From Ralstonia sp. ASV6 (lineage in GTDB: Bacteria; Pseudomonadota; Gammaproteobacteria; Burkholderiales; Burkholderiaceae): 53,757 nt of DNA. Position numbers and translations under genes: made by a program. Below the pieces are notes generated by a model. That model was not told the DNA's origin. It saw only the letters and a list, made by a program, of their open reading frames with translations, and made no database searches. Positions within the stretch are counted from its first letter, which is position 1; each line of letters begins with the position of its first letter. The stretch spans positions 1 to 53,757 of the forward strand of contig NZ_JAELUI010000018.1 in the NCBI RefSeq assembly GCF_016429285.1, written 5' to 3'. Positions 17,347 through 25,098 of the stretch are shown piece by piece.

Positions 17347-18768
17347 TCACTGACCAAGCCCAGCACTGTTGTCCAGCGACCGGTCAAGGGTGGATTGATA
17401 CTTTGCTGCATTGGCCCGCGTCATCGTCACGGCATCCGGGAAGGCACGCTTCAGCTCGAAGAACGTCACGATGGCCGTTTCGCTCAGACCCCGGTCCGGC
17501 AGATTGCCCACGATGCCGTCGACCGGACACACCACCACATCCTTTGGATCCAAATGCTGGTCGATCAGGCTCACAACCCAATCCCACTCAGCCTCACGCT
17601 TATCGCCGAACGCGCCCATGAACTTCGCGAACGCACGTTCGCCGCGAAGGCCATCCGCATCCAGACGCTCCAAGCACGCGATCGAGCGCCAGTCACCATC
17701 GCGCCGATGCAATTCCGCGGGTAACTCTTCCGCGAACGTTTCGAGCTGCTCTTTGGCGGACTCGTCCAACCGCACCATGAACTGGCCGGAATCCTCGCGA
17801 TACCCCGAAATCTGAATGCCAAAGGACTCCAGCATGCTCATCTCCCAGCGCGGCGCCGTCACCGTGCCGTAATACGCGACCTTGCCGCTCGAACGCCACC
17901 CGGTGGGCGGCAAAATGCGTTCGCAACGCTGAACGTCGCTGAGCACCTCGATCACACGTGCGATCAAAGGCGATGAACGCTCAACCGCTTCGCGGTAGGC
18001 CGCATTGCGCATGTTTGCCGCGATGAACCCTGCGCAGTACTGCCGACGGTCGTCGTTCACGAGCACTGCATAGTCTTCCAAGTCAGCCTCTGCCATGCGG
18101 CGTGCCAGACCAGGCTGCAGGTCTTCAATGCTGCGCCCGTTCCTTGTGAGCTGCGCATGCCGTGAAATGATCGCCAGATCGGCTTGCGCTTCCGGGTTTT
18201 CAGCGATCAGCCGAGCAAGCTGCGCGCTTTTCAGGTCTTCCTTCTCCGCCACCAGCCGATCATGAGTGGCGTTGCACTCACGGATATCCGCGAGCACGTC
18301 GGGTGCGGCTTCTTCAAGCGCTTCCAGGTATCGGCGTGATCGGACTGACTCCATGCTGATGGCGAGATTGAATCGGGCTTCCGCGCCCCTCACTACCCGG
18401 AAGTCCGCTGCATCAAGCGCAGCCCACTCGCGGGCGATGCGCGTGGAGACCACCTCGACATCCTGCCGGCGCAGGATCTCAAGCCGAGGATTCGGCCCCG
18501 CACCCACCTGTGCATTCAACTCGGGCAGCTTCGCGTGGAAATACGCATCACTCCAGAGCGCGGCGCGCTTCTCGATCGCAGCGACCGCTGCCTCCTGGCG
18601 CTTGCTGGAACCATCTCGTGCCTGACGAGTGACCATTTCCTGCAAGGCCTGAGCGGCCTCATTACCATCAATGCACTCGCGAACCTGGTCAAGTGGGACG
18701 TCCAGATTCCCACCACCGACAATCATGCGGAGAGTGGGCTTCTTTTCGGTGGTGTGCGTCGTTTCCAT
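17347..18768 (-). CDS. Unknown 473-aa array protein without GEDP domain
   Basis: ATG 18768 follows GGAGTCCCC, a strong ribosome site, so the in-frame start 11 codons upstream is rejected. The N-terminal third is long-helical and charged (AAQALQEMVTRQARDG, AAVAAIEKRAALW), and the central region looks like a coiled-coil or helical bundle (LARLIAENPEAQADLAII). The C-terminal part is alpha/beta (DVVVCPVDGIVGNLPD). No signature was recognised. The tail RSLDNSAGLGQ is only loosely like the others. It is likely a cytoplasmic scaffold or binding protein by composition, which is a guess. Confidence 0.86.
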   Translation of the reverse strand: METTHTTEKKPTLRMIVGGGNLDVPLDQVRECIDGNEAAQALQEMVTRQARDGSSKRQEAAVAAIEKRAALWSDAYFHAKLPELNAQVGAGPNPRLEILRRQDVEVVSTRIAREWAALDAADFRVVRGAEARFNLAISMESVRSRRYLEALEEAAPDVLADIRECNATHDRLVAEKEDLKSAQLARLIAENPEAQADLAIISRHAQLTRNGRSIEDLQPGLARRMAEADLEDYAVLVNDDRRQYCAGFIAANMRNAAYREAVERSSPLIARVIEVLSDVQRCERILPPTGWRSSGKVAYYGTVTAPRWEMSMLESFGIQISGYREDSGQFMVRLDESAKEQLETFAEELPAELHRRDGDWRSIACLERLDADGLRGERAFAKFMGAFGDKREAEWDWVVSLIDQHLDPKDVVVCPVDGIVGNLPDRGLSETAIVTFFELKRAFPDAVTMTRANAAKYQSTLDRSLDNSAGLGQ

Positions 18769-18806
18769 GGGGACTCCAAAATAATCTTTCCGAGGCACCA
18801 CGCCTC

Positions 18807-19445
18807 TTAGCCCAACTCGGGTCCAGATTCCGCAACAACCTCAGGCGCACTGACACCGTGCGTGGCAAGGATCTGCGGAACCATTGGCGCAACCCAAATG
18901 GCGTCGCGCATCGCTGAGACGCGGCCTTTCAGCGCTTTTTCCAGAAAGTCCAATTCGTCCTTGTCTTGCGAGGTCCGCATACGCGAAACCATGTCGGAGG
19001 TGTCAGCCTGCATTTCGGACACCGACATCCAGTCACCGCGATCAATTTCGAAAACCATCTCGGCTGCGGCCTCGTAGACACGCACTCGGCTGTCGGTCAC
19101 ACCCAACACCACGCTGGGGGACTTCCAACTGCTCGGATCCGGACGGTAGAAACCAACGGCACCCGGCACAGGCACTGAAATGCCCATCGCCTCGTCTTCC
19201 TTGACAGCGTGATGAGCGCCCGCGTCCACCGCGCGGCGCCGCTCCGCTGACTCAGCGGCCTTTCGTTCCAGCAGTGCATTCCGGGCGGCTTCCACTTCGC
19301 GAATGACAGCGTCGCCTCGACCGTCCTCAGGTAGCACAACGCCTTGTCTGAGCGCGCCATGAACGGCTTCAGTACGCGACGCTGTCGCCTCTTCCCCAAG
19401 CTGAGCCAGCGCCAGCAACACTTCTTCTTTCGAAATCGGATTCAT
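18807..19445 (-). CDS. Divergent GEDP-domain protein, 212 aa
   Basis: ATG 19445 (MNPISKEEV) puts the shared module at the very N-terminus, which decides against longer starts. The domain is divergent: KEEVLLALAQLGEEATASRTEAVHGAL, with GEEA in place of GEDP and T for V, but the spacing and the trailing VIREVEAARNALL agree. The remainder has a beta segment (PSVVLGVTDSRVRVYEAA) and a helical C-terminus (LDFLEKALKGRVSAMRD). It ends VVAESGPELG, acidic with Pro but terminal Gly. It is 28 nt after the 313-aa GEDP gene. Function unknown. Confidence 0.85.
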   Translation of the reverse strand: MNPISKEEVLLALAQLGEEATASRTEAVHGALRQGVVLPEDGRGDAVIREVEAARNALLERKAAESAERRRAVDAGAHHAVKEDEAMGISVPVPGAVGFYRPDPSSWKSPSVVLGVTDSRVRVYEAAAEMVFEIDRGDWMSVSEMQADTSDMVSRMRTSQDKDELDFLEKALKGRVSAMRDAIWVAPMVPQILATHGVSAPEVVAESGPELG

Positions 19446-19473
19446 GTTCGACTCACCAACCTGTCCGTTGCGG

Positions 19474-20415
19474 TTACATAGCTGGCATCGGGGCATCGTC
19501 CGCATCCCCAATGCTCAGTTGCCGACCGTTCTCGCGCACGCGGAGCGTCAGGTCACCACGCTGAATCGTGAACTGTTCAGAAGAGTTCCGAGCCTTGAAC
19601 ACGAATGTTTCAGGCGACATCGGCGTACCGGCGTTGTAATGCGACAGGGAGACCGGGTGCCAGATTTGCAACGTGGGTCTGCCGGGTTGAATGCTCGACA
19701 CCTCATATTCAACGCCGTAGCGGACGGGCAGATTGGCTTCTTCACAGGGTGCGCCCGCAACGTCTGCGAGATCTGCGAAATGGGCTGGCAGTTTGCCGGT
19801 GCCGTATGGGTCAGCTTCGAAGTTGTCGAAATCGAACACTTCCACATCCACGCCCGGGTCGTGGAAGGTTTCCGCCACGCCGCCTCGAACCATCACGAGT
19901 ACACGCGGGTGCGACCGAGCAACATCCATTTCGGCCGAAGGCACCGCAGTCGGCACGACGAGTACTGCGCCTTCGTCACGCACACCAACCAAGTCGAAGA
20001 GATCGTTGTAGCTGTCGCCCGTCGGGGCGATCTCCCGATCATCGAGGCCCTTGTTGAAGGCTTCGACGCGATTCCGAACCGCGCACAGTTGCGCCAGGGC
20101 TTCCTTGCACGCCGCCACATTGAACGCGCCATCGTGTGATGTCGCCAACTGCAAGGCAGCAATGGCGTTGGCTACCGACGGCTGGGACGGAAGCGGCGCG
20201 GCACGACCGGCCTCCGTCTCAGACACGATCTCCCTTCGAACCTGCTCCACGGCGGCCTTGACCACAGCCGATCGGTAGTCGCTCGGCCCAAAAAATGGGT
20301 CCAGCCGCTTGCGCACGGCATCGACCCGGCTGACGGTCGGGTCTTCCCCCGACGCCACCAGCGCCTCCATGATGTCTTCCCGGGTTACCCCAGCGATGTA
20401 CGTGCGTTGAAACAT
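19474..20415 (-). CDS. GEDP-domain protein, 313 aa, tail DADDAPMPAM
   Basis: ATG 20415 with GAGG 6-10 nt upstream is chosen over an ATG 14 codons earlier. The GEDP domain occupies residues about 10-66 (TREDIMEALVASGEDPTVSRVDAVRKRL ... VKAAVEQVRREI). The C-terminal region contains strands with hydrophobic alternation (GAVLVVPTAVPSAEMDV, PRVLVMVRGG) and an acidic patch (DVEVFDFDNFEADP). It ends GDADDAPMPAM, a strong tail. It is the first gene downstream of the terminator at 20.6 kb, so it probably has its own promoter in the 190-nt AT-rich gap upstream. Confidence 0.87.
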   Translation of the reverse strand: MFQRTYIAGVTREDIMEALVASGEDPTVSRVDAVRKRLDPFFGPSDYRSAVVKAAVEQVRREIVSETEAGRAAPLPSQPSVANAIAALQLATSHDGAFNVAACKEALAQLCAVRNRVEAFNKGLDDREIAPTGDSYNDLFDLVGVRDEGAVLVVPTAVPSAEMDVARSHPRVLVMVRGGVAETFHDPGVDVEVFDFDNFEADPYGTGKLPAHFADLADVAGAPCEEANLPVRYGVEYEVSSIQPGRPTLQIWHPVSLSHYNAGTPMSPETFVFKARNSSEQFTIQRGDLTLRVRENGRQLSIGDADDAPMPAM

Positions 20416-20608
20416 GGCGATCCTCGATATTGAGATCAGGTGCGCCGAAACGGCCACCGAATATCCAACATCGTAGCAACTGCCTCATTAGCATTCAAAT
20501 CGACATGTATTTTATGTAATCACACCATTCGTGATGCATTTTCATATTTCTTTTTGCTCCTAAATGTCACCGTCTACGGGGTTCACCGCCATAGCAGCGC
20601 CAGGAACG
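20416..20608 (-). promoter_or_regulatory. AT-rich leader region of the 19.5-20.4 kb gene
   Basis: The stretch between the terminator and ATG 20415 encodes nothing convincing. Minus-strand sequence around 20505-20560 is AT-rich (ATTACATAAAATACATG), which fits a promoter, but no pair of hexamers with proper spacing stands out. Confidence 0.3.
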
Positions 20609-20636
20609 ACAAAGCCCCGCAGTGGCGGGGCTTTGT
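20609..20636 (-). terminator. Strong hairpin terminator inside the array
   Basis: ACAAAGCCCCGC and GCGGGGCTTTGT form a perfect 12-bp stem around a 4-nt loop, with the T-rich end provided by the stem (CTTTGT). It lies 38 nt after the stop of the GEDP-XRE gene and splits the array into a 20.7-24.0 kb unit and a downstream part. It could act in both directions. Confidence 0.82.
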
Positions 20637-20673
20637 AATGCTCGCAGCTAAGAGGACCGACCCGAATCGCCCG

Positions 20674-21351
20674 TCAGGGACGTGGGCCTGGGTCATCCAC
20701 CCCATTGACCATGGTCTGCCAATCATTCAACAGAGCCAAGCACCGATCATTGGAAATCAATCGATGGAGGAAAGCTTGCTTCAGGGCATCAAGCGCGGCT
20801 TGCTGCAGCGAGCTCAGCCCACGTTCGCCTACCCCGGGAACAGCCGCGGAAGGAGCAGGCGCCAGAACAGGCGGCTCTTTGGATCCCAAAACCAACCAGT
20901 CAATTGAAGCCCCCACCAACTTTGCAAGAGGCCCAACCTGCTCCAGGCTAGGCACCGTCAGCTCTTGCTCCCACTGGGAAACAGCCCCTTGGGTGATGCC
21001 GAGTCGATCGGCGATCGCCTTCTGAGAAAGCTTTGCCTGCTTACGCGCGTAGGCAATACGCTGACCGACAGTGTCAAGCCCCACCGCGTCGGCCGCATCA
21101 CCGCGCGCCACGCCGGCAACAGTGGAACTGGGTGCCGACACTGCCCCCAGCGCATCCAGCTCGCATCCTGCCCGCTCGATCGCGTCGCGAATCCCCGCAG
21201 CTCGATCACCCTCCGACAATGGATTCGATGCGACCCTGGCATGAACAGCGTCGACCCGGTTCGCAGTGGGGTCCTCGCCCATGGCAATCAGCGCTGCCAT
21301 GACCTCATCGCGAGTCACTTCGGAACCAGGCGAAGTGGCAACTACTCCCAT
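20674..21351 (-). CDS. GEDP domain fused to XRE-type DNA-binding domain, 225 aa
   Basis: ATG 21351 has GAAGGA at ideal spacing; the TTG five codons earlier is rejected. Residues about 12-68 are the GEDP domain (TRDEVMAALIAMGEDPTANRVDAVHARV). Residues about 90-155 are a classic XRE/Cro helix-turn-helix (RIAYARKQAKLSQKAIADRL then GITQGAVSQWEQELTVPSLEQV, with ASIDWLVLG after it), as in phage-type repressors. The C-terminus is helical and ends NGVDDPGPRP. It is directly followed by a strong terminator. The only array member with an identifiable DNA-binding domain, it is the natural candidate for the array's regulator; targets are unknown. Confidence 0.9.
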   Translation of the reverse strand: MGVVATSPGSEVTRDEVMAALIAMGEDPTANRVDAVHARVASNPLSEGDRAAGIRDAIERAGCELDALGAVSAPSSTVAGVARGDAADAVGLDTVGQRIAYARKQAKLSQKAIADRLGITQGAVSQWEQELTVPSLEQVGPLAKLVGASIDWLVLGSKEPPVLAPAPSAAVPGVGERGLSSLQQAALDALKQAFLHRLISNDRCLALLNDWQTMVNGVDDPGPRP

Positions 21352-21380
21352 GGCTTCGTCCTTCAATTACACGTTGACGA

Positions 21381-22520
21381 TCACATTCCCGGCGCCATGC
21401 CCTCGTCGGCCGCGGGCGCGGCGGCGGTATTTTCGCGATCGCCTTGTGCGAGCTCGACTGCCCGGGTATTGATTCGACCGATCAGCTCCTTCCAATAGGC
21501 CGCGGAATCGCTGTCGATGTCCTTCGCCGCCATATTCCACTCGGCCCACGCCAGCTGGGCGGCCTTACGGCGCTCCAGGTCGACCGCAGCACCAGTTCCT
21601 TGCCACGTGGCAATGCCTGCGTCGGTCTTCAGGTACTGATGGAGCTCCACGCGGAAGTCCTTAGGGAAGCTAGCCAGTTCAGCCAAGGCTGCCGCCTTCT
21701 GCGCCGGACTAATCTCGACGAAAACACCTTCGCGCTCTGCGTCATATGCCGCCACACGGAAGCCGTAGCCCTCCAGCATGCTGGCCTGGTCGGCACTGCA
21801 GCCCACAAAACCAACATGGAAATCAGCGTCCGGCTGAACCGCGAAGTCAATCTGCTCGGCCAGTTCCCGCTCCGCGTACTCGGTCCCGATGAGGCCCCAA
21901 ATTGCCTCACCCTCCCCGAGTCGCTCCCCATCGCGATCGAAGTGATACACACAGACGCCATACACATTGCCATTGGCCCAGTCGGAAAACTCTTCCAGGC
22001 TGCTGTTCGCCGACTTGATGAACTCCTGTGCCGCCGCCTCATGCGCCCGAGCACGCAACACCACCGGGGCTTCGCCGGTGGCCAGCGTAGCTTGAATCGC
22101 ATCACGCCGTTTCGCAAACTCTTCCTGCAGATCCTCGCACGGCACGAATACGCCCGACGGGGCAACATCCCACTGCTGGTCCACATAGGAGACGGTCCCG
22201 GACACCGAGTAGCTCACCAGACCGTGCTCGTACTTGTCCACGACAAACGCGAGCTTTCCCTCCTCCAGCACGGAGTTGAGGAAGGCATCCCGCTCGCCCT
22301 GCGACCCGAACTCCTTGAAGTCCCCGAACCCATCGTCGTTTGTGCGCGGATCCAAATGCCGGGAATCATTGTCGGGCACCAACACGCCCACCACGAAACC
22401 GCTGCCAACACGGACCACCTTCACCTCGATCGCTTCCGCGCAAAACGAAGGCACCTCCACGTCCTTGCCGTTCGGCAAGTCCACGGTTGCAACGGTGCGA
22501 CGGTTGATTTTGGCTCCCAT
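21381..22520 (-). CDS. Unknown 379-aa array protein without GEDP domain, tail ADEGMAPGM
   Basis: ATG 22520 has AGGA at 9-nt spacing; ATG 22529 would have no spacing and is the alternative. The N-terminus starts directly with a beta-rich region (VDLPNGKDVEVPSF ... VVGVLVPDNDSRHL), with no GEDP domain. Further segments (ANGNVYGVCVYHFDRDGERLG, FHVGFVGCSADQASML) suggest an alpha/beta fold. No family is recognised. It ends PAADEGMAPGM, a clear tail. It lies between two GEDP genes, 74 nt after the first gene of the operon. Confidence 0.86.
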   Translation of the reverse strand: MGAKINRRTVATVDLPNGKDVEVPSFCAEAIEVKVVRVGSGFVVGVLVPDNDSRHLDPRTNDDGFGDFKEFGSQGERDAFLNSVLEEGKLAFVVDKYEHGLVSYSVSGTVSYVDQQWDVAPSGVFVPCEDLQEEFAKRRDAIQATLATGEAPVVLRARAHEAAAQEFIKSANSSLEEFSDWANGNVYGVCVYHFDRDGERLGEGEAIWGLIGTEYAERELAEQIDFAVQPDADFHVGFVGCSADQASMLEGYGFRVAAYDAEREGVFVEISPAQKAAALAELASFPKDFRVELHQYLKTDAGIATWQGTGAAVDLERRKAAQLAWAEWNMAAKDIDSDSAAYWKELIGRINTRAVELAQGDRENTAAAPAADEGMAPGM

Positions 22521-22594
22521 GATGCTCATTCCTTATGTTGTCTGCCTTGCACGGCCGAATGGCCAGCATTATCTCACTCTGAAACCACGCCCAT

Positions 22595-24019
22595 TCACAT
22601 GCCAGGCAACGGGCCGTCTTCTTGTGCTTTCGTCTTCGCTCGGGCCGGATCGGGGTACCAATTGGTCGCATCGTCCACAGCGACCTGCAGATCGCTGTGC
22701 GTCTTCTGCTCAATCCAGCTGTTGCGCTCTGGGTGGTAGATTTCGACCTCATACCAAGTCGCATCAGACGTCACACGCTTGCTCACACGCATCGCTTCCG
22801 GGCGGAAATCGGTCACCGGCAAGAACAGCATCAGCTTGGATTCGACCGGCACGCGGTAGCGGTCCGCGTCGTCGAACCTCGCCGCGAAGTCAGGTACCAT
22901 CGCTGCGTCCGCCGACTGCTCGGCTCGCTGAGCGACCACTGTGCTGCCCGTCAACTCTTCCAGACTGACCGGATCCGTGACCGTCAACACCTCTTCACGA
23001 TCTTCTTCGAACTTGGCATCCAGCACGCCTTCCGCTTCCGCCTGACTCAGCTTCTGCTCAGACCAGGCCAGGTATCCGGTGGTACCGTACTCGTGCTCGT
23101 GGATGACCATGAAGGGCTTCAGACCATCCAAGGCGTGAGCCTGATCCAGAAGCTCACGCGCACGTGTTCGCAACGAGGCCGCTTCCATCAAGCGCGCCTT
23201 GGTCAGAGATGCCTGCGCCCATTGGGGAAGCTCAGAGGTCCGCTCCAGCCCGCACTGCTCCGGCTCGTCTAGGGCCTCTCCGTTGGCAGTCAGGATCGAA
23301 TCCTGCACATCCGCCACCTCGGATGCAGTGGCCTCCACCCAGCCACGCACCGAGTGCTGCAGCTGCAATGCGCTCACCTTGTGCTCAACGATGTCGAACA
23401 CCAGACGGCACGACCGATCGCCTTCACGCGCGCTGAAGATGTGGCTCCAGCCGCCCACGATGTATCGGGCGTGGTCTTCAGCGGAGCCAACGGGCGATCC
23501 CCCTGATGCCAGGCCAGCGCCGGCACTCAACGCAGTGACCGACTGACGCGAGGCCCAGGCAAAGACGGCGTTGTAGTTCCCGGTGACCGTCTCCGGCACC
23601 ACCATATCGCGCATGGGGCCGGAAATACTGCCCATGGCAATCCACCGTTTCAGATCGAAGTCTCCAGTCGAGTGCTCGATGTCTCCCAACACGATGTGTC
23701 CACTGACGTCCCGCCGGGCGCCGCTTCGAAGCACCCAGCACGCCTCTCCGCTGTCATCAAATAGCACAACCCGCCCTTTCACCGGCCATGTCATGTTGCC
23801 GCTGTCGATCTGTTGACGCGCATGGACCACGGCCGCACGAACGGCCTGGTCTCGACCGAACCCCTCAATTTCCTCGTCGTAGTGATCGGCGACTGCGCCC
23901 CAGTCAATGAACGCTCGCACGCCCTCGACTCGGCTCGCGCTGGGATCCTCGCCCAATGCGACCAGCGTCAACATCACTTCCTCGGCTGACCCCTGCTCTG
24001 CCTGATGTACCTTGCCCAT
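22595..24019 (-). CDS. GEDP-domain protein, first gene of the array, 474 aa, tail QEDGPLPGM
   Basis: ATG 24019 is preceded by GGGAG. The GEDP domain spans residues about 10-80 with an insertion: EEVMLTLVALGEDPSASRVEGVRAF is followed by an acidic loop (DHYDEEIEGFGRD) before VRAAVVHARQQI. The rest is beta-rich with many Trp and acidic residues; a segment (GCRLVFDIVEHKVSALQLQ, read with neighbours) could be a barrel strand. It ends AQEDGPLPGM, a strong tail. As the first cistron after the 24.1-kb promoter it begins the array. Function unknown. Confidence 0.87.
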   Translation of the reverse strand: MGKVHQAEQGSAEEVMLTLVALGEDPSASRVEGVRAFIDWGAVADHYDEEIEGFGRDQAVRAAVVHARQQIDSGNMTWPVKGRVVLFDDSGEACWVLRSGARRDVSGHIVLGDIEHSTGDFDLKRWIAMGSISGPMRDMVVPETVTGNYNAVFAWASRQSVTALSAGAGLASGGSPVGSAEDHARYIVGGWSHIFSAREGDRSCRLVFDIVEHKVSALQLQHSVRGWVEATASEVADVQDSILTANGEALDEPEQCGLERTSELPQWAQASLTKARLMEAASLRTRARELLDQAHALDGLKPFMVIHEHEYGTTGYLAWSEQKLSQAEAEGVLDAKFEEDREEVLTVTDPVSLEELTGSTVVAQRAEQSADAAMVPDFAARFDDADRYRVPVESKLMLFLPVTDFRPEAMRVSKRVTSDATWYEVEIYHPERNSWIEQKTHSDLQVAVDDATNWYPDPARAKTKAQEDGPLPGM

Positions 24020-24105
24020 CCGAGACTCCCTGCTCTCAACAATCCGTTTCCGATGCCGCAGTCTAGGGAATTTCCACGAAATCAGGCAACGTAATCTTTG
24101 ATTTC

Positions 24106-24134
24106 ATTAAAACCTTCTACGGACGACGAGACAA
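24106..24134 (-). promoter_or_regulatory. Probable sigma70-type promoter of the array
   Basis: On the minus strand, -35 TTGTCT (24134..24129) and -10 TTTAAT (24111..24106) are separated by exactly 17 nt. Transcription would start near 24099 and give a leader of about 80 nt before ATG 24019. It is the best hexamer pair in the 568-nt gap and points directly into the first array gene. Confidence 0.5.
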
Positions 24135-24587
24135 AATAGATTTTTTTGTGCTGATTTGTGCAGCCGGTTCACCATGGCACCGTCTTTCGCAGTTATGAAA
24201 CCGAAACGCGGGCAGTGAAAGGGACCAATACGGCAGCAGTTCGAGGTGCTGTGGAGGGTCTATAAAGCGCCGTAGGCGCGTTTTAGGAAACACCCCAAAA
24301 AAAGACAAAGAGTCTTTCCGCCTTTCATGGAACCCGAAGGGAGAAGAGAGAACAGTATTCCCCGACTTTCAAGGAGACATCGAACGAGGCATTCCCCAGG
24401 CTTCACCGAAGGAATACTCGCCAGAAATCGACACGCCAGCAAGTCAAGGGATCACGAACAGTGCAGTAAGCAGTCGGATCCACCAACCCTTCTGGTACGG
24501 CGAAACCTTCTCCATCCAGGCGGATGTGCCGGCTCCGTTACCCAGAACCCCAAAGTGACACACCCTCTGGGTATGGGTATAGCTGGG
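24135..24587 (-). other. Non-coding gap upstream of the array
   Basis: No credible gene. It contains short hairpins (GCGCC/GGCGC at 24267-24279 followed by TTTT on the plus strand; AAAGAC/GTCTTT at about 24301-24317), an 8-bp inverted repeat AGTATTCC/GGAATACT (24354-24361 and 24411-24418), and ACCCAGA/TCTGGGT (24540-24546 and 24566-24572). The last lies just after the stop of the next upstream gene and may weakly terminate it. No iterons or nick-site motif were recognised. Confidence 0.4.
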
Positions 24588-24959
24588 CTACCGCTTGCCG
24601 ACGCTGACATCCGCAGAGCCCCACAGTTCGCCTTGGCCATACAAGGCGACAAGCGTGCCCTCAGGCTTCAATTCTGCAGCTGTACCGGCGACAGGGAGGA
24701 CCCACGCATCGTAGGCGCCATGCACCGTACCCCGGCCGTCGAGCCAGCCACCGCGCAAACCGATCACGGCGACCTCTGCGGACGCAGCCTTTTCCGGAAC
24801 CACTCGATCCGAAACGACCAGGGTGGCGTTCGACATTCCACCAAGGGGGACCGCGGAGAACTTCGCGTGCGTACGACGACCGGTGTATCCGTCGCGCAGC
24901 GCCTCGACACTCACACCGCGGGCATCATCGAAATCGCATGCCAACGCGACCCCCCTCAT
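24588..24959 (-). CDS. Small unknown protein, 123 aa
   Basis: ATG 24959 is proposed (MRGVALACDF); ribosome-site evidence is weak and a longer start is possible. The predicted protein is beta-rich with many Gly and Val (AEVAVIGLRGGWLDGRG, TLVALYGQGELWGSADV), has no signal peptide and no recognised family. Codon usage is like its neighbours, and no good alternative exists on the other strand. It stands alone, well separated from the array to its left. Existence is likely, function unknown. Confidence 0.6.
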   Translation of the reverse strand: MRGVALACDFDDARGVSVEALRDGYTGRRTHAKFSAVPLGGMSNATLVVSDRVVPEKAASAEVAVIGLRGGWLDGRGTVHGAYDAWVLPVAGTAAELKPEGTLVALYGQGELWGSADVSVGKR

Positions 24960-25098
24960 TGAAAAGAGCCCATGCTGGCATCTTGCATGGGTCACTCCTC
25001 GCTTCTGGCGGCGCTGCGCCAAGCCAAATCAGCAAGCTTGCGAGAATGGCGGTCATTGTCAGTATCTCCAAATCGAGATGCGCTCAACAGTCGGCGCA

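Noticed and set aside
15918-17621. 567-codon plus-strand frame
   Set aside because: It lies opposite three well-supported minus-strand genes with proper starts and tails; its composition is that of an antisense frame.
1789-24019. Idea that the repeated segment is a CRISPR or intergenic repeat array
   Set aside because: The repeats lie inside coding frames, are spaced by whole genes, and are conserved at protein level.
24327-24962. Long plus-strand open frame (211 codons)
   Set aside because: Basic, low-complexity translation opposite a better minus-strand gene, without a ribosome site.
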